Shown here one piece after another: positions 25,562 to 34,345 of a DNA stretch of 64,000 bases; within the stretch, counting starts at the first letter, position 1; the number at the start of each line of letters is the position of its first letter. Both the position numbers and the translations under genes were made by a program. This DNA is from JAVBRD01 sp031548365 (GTDB lineage Bacteria; Bacillota; Clostridia; Christensenellales; UBA1750). The notes below the pieces were generated by a model. That model had not been told where the DNA came from and did not search any database. It saw only the letters and a program-made list of their open reading frames with translations. The stretch spans positions 1 to 64,000 of the forward strand of contig JAVBRD010000007.1 in NCBI GenBank assembly GCA_031548365.1, written 5' to 3'.

Positions 25562-28351
25562 TTGAAATGCGCGAATTGCGGCCAATGGAACAAGGCCCAT
25601 TTCACAAAGTGTTTCAAATGCGGCGCACCCCTGGGCACGCACAACGAACCGTCCCCTGAACGCATTCGCGAAACACCGTCCGAGCCGGTCACCGAAGCGG
25701 TTGCCCAGGAAACGGCCAGGTTGTCTATCTCCGTCCCTCCCGTAGCCGCAGGCTTGGTTTCTCAGCCGGACCGGGAAGACACGCAAACGCACGACACCTC
25801 GGCGATCGAGGCTGCGGCTGAGGAGCATGTGGTTACCGAGACGCATAAACCTCGCTCGCCTTCTTTTTTTACACGCATCAAGGGTCTGCTCAGACGTGAC
25901 ACGAACGACCGTGGAACTATCGATGACCTCCCGGTGAACGAGCCGCCAGCCGCTGAGCCGCAAATGACCGCCGCGGAAGAGCCGAGCGTGACCGAAAACC
26001 GTGTCTCCTCGTCAACCCCCGCGCAGAACGCGTTGAAAGCTGAGGAATCCGCCGAACTCGATGAGGAGCCGGAGCGTGTTCGGCTTGCGCCGGTGAAAAA
26101 CTTTAACCCCGAGGCGACACTCGCCCGCATGATGCAGTCGCGGCAGCCAAAGCCTCAGGTCAAGCAGCCCCCGCCGGAACCGAAGCCCGTGTTCCAAAGG
26201 CGGGACGCGACGCGCCCCTGGTCGACGCGTTCACCGCGCCCATCCGCCCCACCGCTTCACCAGGTTCAGCCTGAAATCGATCCGGAATCGGTGACGGTCG
26301 CGCTGCCCGAACCGCCGCCTATTTCTGAACCCCCGCAAACACCGCGCGCGACCACGCCGTTTCAGGAACGGGACGCCATGCGCCCGTGGTCGACCCGCGC
26401 CCCTCTAGCGCCTATTCCCCCATCGCCCCAGGATGAATCCAAGATTGTGCCTGAGTCGGCAACAGAGGAGTTACCTGGACCTTCGCCACATTCCGTTCCC
26501 CTGCAGGCATCGCGCATTAGTTTGTCAATCGAGAAACCGGCGGCGCAGAGCACTGCTTCGCCACCCACAGAACTGGTGACCGCTGAAGTTGAAACGGAGT
26601 ACCGTCCTACCGAGCCACCTCCACTGAGCGAGCCTTTCCAGCCGCGGATGAGTGCCGATGAATCTGCGCCAGCAGAAACGCCTGAGGTGCCGCGCACGAC
26701 CGCGCGTCTGCTTGCTAACCGCAGGTTTGCCTTGCCGGTCGAGCATCCCACTGACGAAAACCACCCGGCTCAATCTGAGCCTACTTTGTCAATTCCTCAA
26801 TTCACTGACGCAGGCACGCACAGACAGGCAATGCGACCAACCGTAACATCCGGCGGCGCGGGATCGGACGACCGCCGCACATTCGCTTACAGTCGTGACC
26901 GATCCGCTCTTCCCTCAGCGGTTCCGCATGATCCGCAACCGCAAACGCAAAACCGCCAGCCACAGCCTGCCGTTAAACGCGTTCCCACTTCACCCCGAGC
27001 TCAGCGCGCGCCTTCCACCGTTGTTCGTCCGCCGCTCGCGCCACGCAAACGGCAGAACCTCGGCATGGTCGGTAAGCGCAGCAACCCCTTGGTGCGCACT
27101 TTGATTGTCGCGGCCATCGGCGTGGGGATGATCGCGCTACTCGCGTGGGGCGCGAGCAAAGGCTATCAGGCCATCGTCTCATTGATATCTGACCAGCGCA
27201 TCGCGACTCTCCCCACACCAGCGCTCGACCCATCCCTGCCCACACCCTCAATCTCAACCGATACGGTCAACGGCAATGTCATCCACACAATCACCTTCAC
27301 CGGCAAGGATGACGACTTTATCTACATCCCAGAGATACCTTCCGGCAAAAACACGCGTATCATCGGGCAAATCGCGAAGTTTGAGATTCCGGACTCCATT
27401 TGGATCGAGGCACAAACCTCAGAACTGAATGAGTTCATCGACGTCACGCTCAACCCCAAGCTCATCAAGGCGGACGGCACCGAAAAACAGCTGCCCCCCG
27501 TTCAATACGTCGTCGAGGTCCCGCTTAGCAAACTTGACATGATCAACCCCACTGAGGAGCGCGTTGAGACTTACACTTCAAACTACCAGGTTCAATTCAA
27601 AGTTGATGTGGGCAGCAGCGTGACCATCGGCGGAGATGACTTCAACGATTTAGTCAATGCGGACGGTGTCGTTACGCGCGTGCTCCATGTCGATCCCGTC
27701 GGCGACAATTTCATCGAGATTACCGCGCAGGCACGCGGGCACCGCAAGAAAACCATCGTCCTTAACATTTACAGGCCGCACATGGACATCGAGCTTGAGC
27801 TCGATCCCTCCACGCCGGAAACCAGCAACTCGCAAACAATGCGCATCACCGGGCACACGGAGATTGGTGCGGCGGTCAAGGTCGAGTCCGATATAAGCGG
27901 TTCGCTGGAGCTTGAAAAAGCGACGGGTTCCTTCCTTTTCAACGCTAAACTGACGCGCTACGGGATCAACACCATCATTATTCGCGCATCCATGAGCGGC
28001 AAAGAAGATTCCGTGATCAAGCACAACGTCTACTACAAACCCAATCTGGATGAGTACAGCCGCAAAGCGCAGTCGCTCGTACAAAATATCAAAGAGCTCC
28101 GAGCGAACCCATCGCGCAGAATCGGCATCATTTACGTTTTCGATGGCCAAGTCGAAGAAATCGCGAACGCGGAAAAACCCATGTCCATACTGTTTGACGC
28201 TTCGACAAAGAGCCAGGAAATCAAAGTGTGGCTCGAGTACGAGGGAGACAAAAAATGGGAACTCGGCCGCAAAATGCGCGTTTACGCGGACTGCATTGGC
28301 GAAAAGGACGGGCTTCCGCTGCTTGCTGCGCGCTTCATCTATTACGATTGA
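25562..28351 (+). CDS. Large zinc-ribbon, proline-rich, single-pass membrane protein of unknown function
   Basis: Not a named family to me. It opens with a zinc ribbon (CANCGQ...CFKCG, residues 3-20). A low-complexity Pro/Glu/Thr-rich region then runs to about residue 505 and contains two related units, each with RDA-x-RPWSTR, about 60 residues apart. One hydrophobic segment follows (LIVAAIGVGMIALLAWGAS, around residue 520). The last ~390 residues are predicted beta-rich and presumably outside the cell. The topology suggests a cytoplasmic ribbon linked by a long disordered arm to an exported domain. TTG at 25562 lies 8 bases after AGGAGG; the in-frame GTG six bases earlier is too close. Transcribed divergently from galE. 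Confidence 0.75.
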   Translation: MKCANCGQWNKAHFTKCFKCGAPLGTHNEPSPERIRETPSEPVTEAVAQETARLSISVPPVAAGLVSQPDREDTQTHDTSAIEAAAEEHVVTETHKPRSPSFFTRIKGLLRRDTNDRGTIDDLPVNEPPAAEPQMTAAEEPSVTENRVSSSTPAQNALKAEESAELDEEPERVRLAPVKNFNPEATLARMMQSRQPKPQVKQPPPEPKPVFQRRDATRPWSTRSPRPSAPPLHQVQPEIDPESVTVALPEPPPISEPPQTPRATTPFQERDAMRPWSTRAPLAPIPPSPQDESKIVPESATEELPGPSPHSVPLQASRISLSIEKPAAQSTASPPTELVTAEVETEYRPTEPPPLSEPFQPRMSADESAPAETPEVPRTTARLLANRRFALPVEHPTDENHPAQSEPTLSIPQFTDAGTHRQAMRPTVTSGGAGSDDRRTFAYSRDRSALPSAVPHDPQPQTQNRQPQPAVKRVPTSPRAQRAPSTVVRPPLAPRKRQNLGMVGKRSNPLVRTLIVAAIGVGMIALLAWGASKGYQAIVSLISDQRIATLPTPALDPSLPTPSISTDTVNGNVIHTITFTGKDDDFIYIPEIPSGKNTRIIGQIAKFEIPDSIWIEAQTSELNEFIDVTLNPKLIKADGTEKQLPPVQYVVEVPLSKLDMINPTEERVETYTSNYQVQFKVDVGSSVTIGGDDFNDLVNADGVVTRVLHVDPVGDNFIEITAQARGHRKKTIVLNIYRPHMDIELELDPSTPETSNSQTMRITGHTEIGAAVKVESDISGSLELEKATGSFLFNAKLTRYGINTIIIRASMSGKEDSVIKHNVYYKPNLDEYSRKAQSLVQNIKELRANPSRRIGIIYVFDGQVEEIANAEKPMSILFDASTKSQEIKVWLEYEGDKKWELGRKMRVYADCIGEKDGLPLLAARFIYYD

Positions 28352-28448
28352 CGAAATCCGGAGACAACGCCACCGGCTTTCGGATCGTAGCCACAGCCGA
28401 CTTTTCCGAAAACCAGAGTCCGGGAACACCCAAGTCTGGGTTTGTCAT

Positions 28449-28489
28449 CACGATAAGAGCCGGAGGCCATGCCTCCGGCTCTTATCGTG
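28449..28489. terminator. Perfect 19-bp stem between convergent genes
   Basis: An uninterrupted 19-bp inverted repeat with a 3-nt loop, centred at 28469; the arms begin CACGATAAGAGCCGG. It lies between the ends of two convergent genes (28351 and 28506) and is most simply a bidirectional terminator, though no T-run follows. Confidence 0.55.
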
Positions 28490-28505
28490 TATGTGGTGGC
28501 GCGAT

Positions 28506-29588
28506 TCAGAGCGTTCCCGCGTTAAGCCCGTACTCAATGAACTCGCGGTACGTCGCGAAATCGACCGTGTTTGGGATCGAGTGGTCGGAGTGAAGCGTGT
28601 AGCCGAAACCTGCTTTAACGATGGGCACCTTTTTATCAATCTCTGCCCGGACGCGTGCGATATCGTTCGTATACAACTCGCGCACGTCGATACCGCCCAT
28701 GAAGGAAAGGCAGTGTCCGTATTCTTTGTACAGCTTGAGCAAATCCATTCCGGCCTTGACCTCGATGACCTGCAGGCAATCCATGCCCGCCTCGAGAAGC
28801 CCGGGGATGAGCTTTTCCACCATGCCGCACGAGTGAACGAGCACGGGCTTTTTGATCGACTTGTTGTAGTCGAAAACATAGCGATGCCCTGGCTGGACGA
28901 TCTCCATGTACATTTGAGGCGACATGAATGGCCGTCCGAGAAAACCCATATCCTCATAATACCAGAAACCGTCGGGCAGCCCCTCCTTGGCAAAAAGGAT
29001 TTCCTCCAGCTCGACTGTCAGGCGAGAATACGTATTGACCATGTCACGAACCCAATCGGGGTCAAGCGCCATGCCCATGAGCATGTACTCATGTCCGCAA
29101 ACGGGATGCATCAACTCAAAGGGAAGAACGCCGCTGTAAAAAAAGAAACGGTTTTTTTCCTTCGCTCGCGCCTTTGCGTTGCGATAAGCCTCAAAATTGA
29201 TGCGGCGATCGTCCGCGACGAGCTTAGGCTTGATGTATTCAAGCCAATTGGCGCGATCTTTGACGAGAAAGTCGACGTGCTCAGGCGTTGTATCGTGCTT
29301 TTTGTGACGGCGGAGCAGCGCGCCATTCCCATCGCGCACCAGGCGCGTGTCCTCGTTCTCTTCAATTGTCACGGGAACAAAATCCAGATCGGCGACCATC
29401 TTGAATGGCCAGCACTCCTCCATGTCAAAGGAAAAGATATCTGCGAAGTTTTCCCCTTCTTTGACCCAGCCTTTATTCTCCCATTCGCGGTGCGTATCCG
29501 ACCAAAAGTGTTCGTACAAACCGATGCGATCGACCGGCCGCCGGTACATCAGGTTTGCCGTCCTCTCAACGCCTGTCATTTTGTCCAT
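28506..29588 (-). CDS. Uroporphyrinogen decarboxylase-family (MtaA-like) protein, first
   Basis: A UroD-fold barrel of 360 residues. The C-terminal half has VLVHSCGMVEKLIPGLLEAG and FMGGIDVRELY, which match corrinoid methyltransferase-type members rather than haem-pathway HemE; the N-terminal RERPVDR-like region reads RRPVDRIGLYEHFW. The HSCG motif supplies the His/Cys zinc ligands seen in methylcobamide:CoM methyltransferases. The ATG at 29588 has GGAGGTC upstream. No corrinoid protein is next to it. A second UroD-family gene occurs at 38.1 kb, and the B12 locus is in between. Confidence 0.82.
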   Translation of the reverse strand: MDKMTGVERTANLMYRRPVDRIGLYEHFWSDTHREWENKGWVKEGENFADIFSFDMEECWPFKMVADLDFVPVTIEENEDTRLVRDGNGALLRRHKKHDTTPEHVDFLVKDRANWLEYIKPKLVADDRRINFEAYRNAKARAKEKNRFFFYSGVLPFELMHPVCGHEYMLMGMALDPDWVRDMVNTYSRLTVELEEILFAKEGLPDGFWYYEDMGFLGRPFMSPQMYMEIVQPGHRYVFDYNKSIKKPVLVHSCGMVEKLIPGLLEAGMDCLQVIEVKAGMDLLKLYKEYGHCLSFMGGIDVRELYTNDIARVRAEIDKKVPIVKAGFGYTLHSDHSIPNTVDFATYREFIEYGLNAGTL

Positions 29589-29696
29589 CAAAAAGACCTC
29601 CGCTCGCCTTATTACACCGAGTATACATCAAAACCCAGCGTTTGAACAACGCAAACAATATGTAGAGAAAACAGGAGTCGAACAGCGGGCCGAATT

Positions 29697-29706
29697 GTGT
29701 TATACT
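29697..29706 (+). promoter_or_regulatory. Extended -10 of the MntR-like regulator
   Basis: TGTGTTATACT ends 30 bases before the ATG; the hexamer at 17 bases (TCGAAC) is a poor -35, so the extended -10 probably carries the promoter. Confidence 0.45.
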
Positions 29707-29735
29707 ATCAGAAACCAGTGATATGGAGAGTGGAA

Positions 29736-30110
29736 ATGAACATCACACCAACGATGGAGAATTACATGGAAACCATCCTGCTGCTGGAACGCTTCAATGG
29801 CGCGGTTCGCGTTACAGACATAGCGGAGAAAATGGGCGTCGCAAAATCAAGCGTTCACGTTGCTCTGCATTCACTGGAAGACCGCGGGATGCTCCTGCAC
29901 GAAAAATACGGCACAATCCACTTAACCGACAAGGGCCGGGAAACCGCTGAAGCGATCTACGAACGGCATGTGGCGCTCAAGGCATTTTTCATCAGAATTG
30001 TGGGGCTTGATGATGAAACCGCCGAGAGCGAAGCGTGCGCTGTAGAGCATGTGCTCATGGATTCCACCATCGACCGCATGACGGCTCTGGTCGTCGCGGC
30101 TGATAAATAG
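29736..30110 (+). CDS. Metal-dependent transcriptional regulator, DtxR/MntR family
   Basis: A 124-residue winged-helix regulator: MENYMETILLLE, then the recognition helix VAKSSVHVALHSLEDRGML and a dimer helix with E and H residues (YERHVAL, EACAVEHVLMD) that would bind Mn2+ or Fe2+. It has no SH3-like C-terminal domain, so it is nearer MntR than DtxR. The family represses metal importers or activates exporters; no metal transporter is adjacent. The ATG at 29736 has GGAGAG upstream. It is convergent with pgsA, with one base between the stops. Confidence 0.88.
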   Translation: MNITPTMENYMETILLLERFNGAVRVTDIAEKMGVAKSSVHVALHSLEDRGMLLHEKYGTIHLTDKGRETAEAIYERHVALKAFFIRIVGLDDETAESEACAVEHVLMDSTIDRMTALVVAADK

Positions 30111-30111
30111 C

Positions 30112-30651
30112 CTACGCCCGTCCGCTTTTGAGACGTGTCAGGATGATTGCCGCATACTGCAGAGTCGAAAAAACGGACAACGCAACGGCCATGTACCGGA
30201 GCATCCAGGTCCACTGCAGCGCGTCGCCAAAAAACGAGAGTGATATCGCTGCAAAAAACACGACAGTTGATACCTTGCCTATCAAGTTCGCCGGTTGTAC
30301 CATCGTGTTTTTTTTGTAGATCATCACACCGCCCAGCACCATGAGCAGCTCTTTGACTGCCATTAGGACGAGAATCCATAATTCGCACATACCCGCAATG
30401 CACAAGCAGAGCAGTGCGACAACCACGGTCATTTTGTCTGCGACAGGATCCATTGTTTGCCCGAACTGAGAAATAGCGTCGTATTTTCGAGCCAAATAGC
30501 CGTCGAGCATGTCGGAAAACACCGCGATGAGGAAGACAAACAGCGCGGCAAACGGAGTAACGCAAAAGAAAACGATCGGAAGCACCGGAACAAGGATCAA
30601 CCGAAACACAGTAATGGCGTTGGGGAGCTGTTTCACATCCAGTTTTCGCAC
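30112..30651 (-). CDS. pgsA: CDP-diacylglycerol-glycerol-3-phosphate 3-phosphatidyltransferase
   Basis: Makes phosphatidylglycerophosphate in the membrane. The CDP-alcohol phosphotransferase motif is complete: SDMLDGYLAR, then G and MDPVAD, giving D-x2-DG-x2-AR-x8-G-x3-D-x3-D. Several membrane helices follow. Open frames reach 30705, but the GTG at 30651 is preceded by AAGGGAGG at eight bases and yields the usual N-terminus (about 179 residues, RKLDVKQLPNAITVFRL). It is divergent from the DUF1015 gene. Confidence 0.92.
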   Translation of the reverse strand: MRKLDVKQLPNAITVFRLILVPVLPIVFFCVTPFAALFVFLIAVFSDMLDGYLARKYDAISQFGQTMDPVADKMTVVVALLCLCIAGMCELWILVLMAVKELLMVLGGVMIYKKNTMVQPANLIGKVSTVVFFAAISLSFFGDALQWTWMLRYMAVALSVFSTLQYAAIILTRLKSGRA

Positions 30652-30738
30652 GTACGATGCCTCCCTTTGTTGACCCATTTTACCGCCGCACCTGCCTTTA
30701 GTCAAACCCGATCCACTTTACACACGGAGTGATGTTGT

Positions 30739-32028
30739 TTGAGCGAACGTCTGTCTTTGTACGGCCTTTCCCCCGCGCATATCCTCCTCCCTCGCGCGGG
30801 CGTTGATCTAAGCAAATGGGCGGTGGTCGCATGCGACCAGTATACGTCCGAGCCTGAGTACTGGAAAAGCGTGGAAGAGATTGTCGGTGCAGCGCCGTCG
30901 ACGCTTCGCATGATTTATCCGGAGGTATATTTGGGCAAAGAGGATGATACCGCACGCATTGCGCATATACACAGCGCAATGCGCGCTTATTGTGATAACG
31001 TGCTTGAAAACGCAGTTCACGGCTTTGTGTATGTCGAGCGTTTCTGCGGCGAGAGCGTACGGCGGGGCCTGATCGCGGCTGTCGATCTGGACGCGTATGA
31101 TTATGCCCCGGGTTCCGTTTCGCTCATACGGGCAACCGAGGGCACCATTCTCGAGCGCATCCCTCCGCGCATGCGCGTACGCGAAAACGCGCCGCTTGAG
31201 CTCCCCCACATCCTCATGCTTATCGACGATCCTGATGGCACAATCATCGAGCCGATCGCCGCGCGCAAAAGCACGCTCCGCACGCTCTACGACACGGCGC
31301 TGATGAAAGGCGGAGGGCGCGTGGTGGGTTGGGCTGTTGAAGCAGGCGACGCATCCGAGCAGATCGCGGACGCGCTCGAGAACCTCGCAGGCCCTGAGCG
31401 GATGCGCGGCAAGTATGGCGTCTGCTCTGATACCGCGCCCTTGCTTTTCGCCGTGGGCGACGGCAACCACTCCCTCGCAACCGCGCGCGCGTGCTGGCTG
31501 CGCATAAAGCTCTCGTTGAACGTTGAGGATGCCGCAAGCCATCCGGCGCGCTATGCGCTCGTTGAACTGATGAACGTCCATGACCAAGGCCTTTCTTTTG
31601 AGCCTATCCACAGAGCACTCTTCGGCGTTGACCCCTCGGATTTCATTTCTGCAATTGCGGCGCGCTTCCCGCACCAAAAAGGCTCTCCACTCGTCGCGCG
31701 TGTGCTTTCCGGTAAAGACGAGCTTGACATATCATCGGCGGTCAACGGTCTCCCGCTCTGTGAGCTCCAGCCTTTCCTCGACGCATACGTCGCAGCACAT
31801 CAGGGTTCATCCATGGACTACATTCACGGCGAGGACGTCGTCCGCTCGCTCGCTTCAGGAGCGCGCACGGTCGGTTTGCTCCTTCCTCCGATGGATAAGC
31901 ACGAGCTGTTCCGCACCGTTATCCGCGAGGGAACGCTTCCGCGCAAAACTTTCTCTATGGGCGAAGCCCACGAAAAACGGTATTACATGGAGTGCAGACG
32001 CATCCTGCGCGATGCTCCGAACACATAA
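30739..32028 (+). CDS. DUF1015 family protein
   Basis: A 429-residue cytoplasmic protein of the DUF1015 family, with the motifs ACDQYTSEPEYWK, YVERFCG and FAVGDGNHSLATAR; the last (DGNHS/R) is the family hallmark. It has been suggested to resemble a ParB/sulfiredoxin-like fold or kinase, but no activity is established to my knowledge. The start is TTG at 30739 with CGGAG about ten bases upstream. It ends just before the B12 operon promoter. Confidence 0.85.
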   Translation: MSERLSLYGLSPAHILLPRAGVDLSKWAVVACDQYTSEPEYWKSVEEIVGAAPSTLRMIYPEVYLGKEDDTARIAHIHSAMRAYCDNVLENAVHGFVYVERFCGESVRRGLIAAVDLDAYDYAPGSVSLIRATEGTILERIPPRMRVRENAPLELPHILMLIDDPDGTIIEPIAARKSTLRTLYDTALMKGGGRVVGWAVEAGDASEQIADALENLAGPERMRGKYGVCSDTAPLLFAVGDGNHSLATARACWLRIKLSLNVEDAASHPARYALVELMNVHDQGLSFEPIHRALFGVDPSDFISAIAARFPHQKGSPLVARVLSGKDELDISSAVNGLPLCELQPFLDAYVAAHQGSSMDYIHGEDVVRSLASGARTVGLLLPPMDKHELFRTVIREGTLPRKTFSMGEAHEKRYYMECRRILRDAPNT

Positions 32029-32038
32029 GTTCCAAAGC

Positions 32039-32067
32039 TTGACATCATGCACGCGCAATCGTATAAT
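32039..32067 (+). promoter_or_regulatory. Promoter of the B12 operon
   Basis: TTGACA, a 17-base spacer and TATAAT: a full consensus promoter placed about 20 bases before the riboswitch. Confidence 0.85.
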
Positions 32068-32087
32068 CAGCGCGACAACAAAATATC

Positions 32088-32243
32088 ATGCGTTCGGTGC
32101 ACGAAAGTGCGCATAAGGGAAGCGGGTGTAAATCCCGCGCTATCCCAGTAACTGTAAGGTTGACACGCACGCCACACATGCCACTGCGAAAGCGGGAAGG
32201 CGGCGCGCGAGAATGAGACCGAGCCAGGAGACCTGCCGGAACA
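32088..32243 (+). ncRNA. Cobalamin riboswitch
   Basis: The conserved core blocks appear in order: TAAGGGAAGC with GGGTGTAAATCCCGC, then CCCAGTAACTGTAAG, a variable peripheral region ending GAAGGCGGC, and the B12 box AGCCAGGAGACCTGCC (32222-32237). It lies in the 338-base gap before the btuF start, between a consensus promoter and an intrinsic terminator, so adenosyl- or methylcobalamin binding should cause premature termination of the transport/salvage operon. Confidence 0.95.
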
Positions 32244-32310
32244 TGAAAAACGAAGGATCTTCTGGGGATGAGAGGCCGACATCTTTTTCGAGTGCGCACG
32301 AGAGAAAGAC

Positions 32311-32343
32311 GCCGCTTTCCGTTCTTGGAAAGCGGCTTTTGTT
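32311..32343 (+). terminator. Riboswitch expression-platform terminator
   Basis: Stem GCCGCTTTCC / GGAAAGCGGC with a 6-nt loop followed by TTTTGTT, 24 bases before btuF. This is the off-state hairpin of the cobalamin riboswitch. Confidence 0.9.
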
Positions 32344-32366
32344 GTCAACAAAAAGGAGATACGCCT

Positions 32367-33308
32367 ATGACACTCAAGAAGGTCTCTGTGTTTTTCACCA
32401 TATTCCTTGTCGCGATTTCTCTCGCGGCGTGCGCGGAACCCGTTCCCGCCCCAACACCCGGCACTTCCGCGGCCGCGCCGACCCCCATTCGTTTCACGGA
32501 CTTAACCGGCGAAACGATTGAGTTCGCCACGACGCCCCAACGCGTCATCGCCATGGACCCTTCGCAGTGCGAAATCATTTACGCGCTTGGCGCGGGAAAC
32601 AAGCTTGTGGCGCTCGGCAGCTACTGCGACTACCCGCCCGAAGCGGAAACGGTCAAAAAAGTCGGTTCATACAGCAAAATGAATATTGAAGAGATCGTTG
32701 CGCTTAACCCCGATTGCTTGCTTCTGGGCACAATGGCGACAGACGAGGCCCAGGCTGCGGCCATCAAGAACGCCAAGATTCCTGTGGTCGTGCTCAACTC
32801 AAAGACCATCGAAGACAGCTACGTCAACATCGGCAAGATCGGCATGTTGCTGGGTAAGGACGCGGAAGCCGCGGCAGTCGTGTCCAGCATGAAAGCGCAG
32901 CTCGACGCCGTCAAGGCCGCATCGGCCGGTGGCAAAGCCGTGAGCGTGTATTACGAGGTCTCTCCCCTGTCTTCCGGCCCGTGGACGTGCGGCAAAGCGA
33001 CGTTCCAGCACGAGCTGATCGAGATGGCCGGTGGAACCAACATTTTCGCGGACCTCGACGGATGGGTGAAAGTTTCCGAAGAGCAGATCGTCAAGCTCAA
33101 CCCCGACGTGATCATCACGAGCAAACACGCCGCGCAGGTCGAAGACCCGGTCGCAGAGATTCTAGGCCGTACAGGCTGGGAGGCGATCACCGCCGTGAAG
33201 GGCAAACGTGTATACGCGATCGATACCAACATCGTCTCCCGTGCGGCGCCCCGTCTCGCCGATGGCGGAACGGCCATCCGCGCCTGCCTGGACGATACCG
33301 CTAAATGA
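32367..33308 (+). CDS. btuF: Cobalamin ABC transporter substrate-binding lipoprotein
   Basis: A class III periplasmic-binding-type lipoprotein of 313 residues. The signal peptide ends in the lipobox SLAAC, followed by a Pro/Ala linker; the mature part starts RFTDLTGETIEFATTPQRVIAM, typical of BtuF/FepB proteins, and contains NPDCLLLG and NPDVIITS repeats. The riboswitch, not the sequence alone, points to corrinoids over haem or siderophores. The ATG at 32367 has AAAAGGAG upstream. Its stop overlaps the permease start. Confidence 0.92.
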   Translation: MTLKKVSVFFTIFLVAISLAACAEPVPAPTPGTSAAAPTPIRFTDLTGETIEFATTPQRVIAMDPSQCEIIYALGAGNKLVALGSYCDYPPEAETVKKVGSYSKMNIEEIVALNPDCLLLGTMATDEAQAAAIKNAKIPVVVLNSKTIEDSYVNIGKIGMLLGKDAEAAAVVSSMKAQLDAVKAASAGGKAVSVYYEVSPLSSGPWTCGKATFQHELIEMAGGTNIFADLDGWVKVSEEQIVKLNPDVIITSKHAAQVEDPVAEILGRTGWEAITAVKGKRVYAIDTNIVSRAAPRLADGGTAIRACLDDTAK

Positions 33309-34345
33309 TGATACGCGTGCGCGCGGTTCGTTACCCGCTCAAGCTGGTCGCCGCAGCTTTCGTTTACATTGTGGTCGCGCTGGTCTGTGTGTCGCTTGGG
33401 AGCGTTCGTTTTGCGCCCGGCGAAGTGTTCGGCGCATTGGTCAACGGCGTTTTGAGACGCGCGTTCTTTTCGGGCGTGGCGGAAAACGCGGCGACCATTG
33501 TGTGGGCGATCCGCGCGCCGCGCGTGCTTCTGACCGGCATAGTCGGCGCTTCGCTTTCCATCGCGGGCGCGGCCATGCAGGGGCTTATCAAGAACCCCCT
33601 GGCGGACGGTTCAACACTTGGCGTGACGTCGGGCGGTTCCCTCGGCGCCATTCTCGCCATCACACTCTCGATCTCCTTTCCCTTCATGCCAGGTTTGAGT
33701 GTGACGCTCATGAGCGTACTTTTCTCCTTTTTATCCCTCGTGATCATCCTTTGGTTCTCGGGGCGCATCGACGCCAACCTTTCATCCAACACGATCATCC
33801 TGACCGGTATCATCTTCTCCATGCTCGCGTCCTCGCTTGTTTCCATGATCATCGCGTTCGCGGAGGATGACATCAAGAACATCGTCTTCTGGTCGATGGG
33901 CTCATTTTCGGGGCGCGGGTGGACGCATGTCGCGCTGATGACGCTCTTCGCACTGCCCGGCATCGGGCTGATCGCCATGCGCGCGCGCGAGCTTGACGCG
34001 TTCGCCATGGGAGAAGAACAGGCCGCGTACTCAGGTGTCAACGTCAAGCGCACGCGGCTGACCGTGCTCATCTGCGTCTCCGCACTTTGCGGCGCGGCAG
34101 TGGCGATCTGCGGCTCGGTGGCGTTCATCGGCCTCACCGTCCCCCACATGGTGCGAATGATTGCAGGGCCGAGGCACGCGCGGCTTCTTCCCATGTGCGC
34201 GTTCGCGGGCGCGTGCTTCTTGATGCTGTGTGACCTTGTCAGCCGCACGATCATTTCGCCGATCGAGCTGCCCATCGGTATCGTAACCTCCATCGCGGGA
34301 GCCGCGACATTCATTTATATCTTCTATCGCCGGAGGGTCGCATGA
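33305..34345 (+). CDS. btuC: Cobalamin ABC transporter permease
   Basis: A FecCD/BtuC-family permease of 346 residues with about ten membrane helices. Family motifs GAALSIAGAAMQGLIKNPLADG (residues about 85-105) and FIGLTVPHMVRMIAGPRHARLLP (coupling helix region) are clear. It overlaps btuF by four bases and btuD by four bases. Confidence 0.94.
   Translation: MMIRVRAVRYPLKLVAAAFVYIVVALVCVSLGSVRFAPGEVFGALVNGVLRRAFFSGVAENAATIVWAIRAPRVLLTGIVGASLSIAGAAMQGLIKNPLADGSTLGVTSGGSLGAILAITLSISFPFMPGLSVTLMSVLFSFLSLVIILWFSGRIDANLSSNTIILTGIIFSMLASSLVSMIIAFAEDDIKNIVFWSMGSFSGRGWTHVALMTLFALPGIGLIAMRARELDAFAMGEEQAAYSGVNVKRTRLTVLICVSALCGAAVAICGSVAFIGLTVPHMVRMIAGPRHARLLPMCAFAGACFLMLCDLVSRTIISPIELPIGIVTSIAGAATFIYIFYRRRVA

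Noticed and set aside
28050..29645. 531-residue open frame on the plus strand
   Set aside because: It runs through the end of the zinc-ribbon gene, a hairpin and the antisense of the UroD-family gene; composition is that of a shadow frame.
33364..34314. 316-residue open frame antisense to btuC
   Set aside because: Low-complexity shadow with many Met/Arg/Pro; btuC is certain and coupled to its neighbours.
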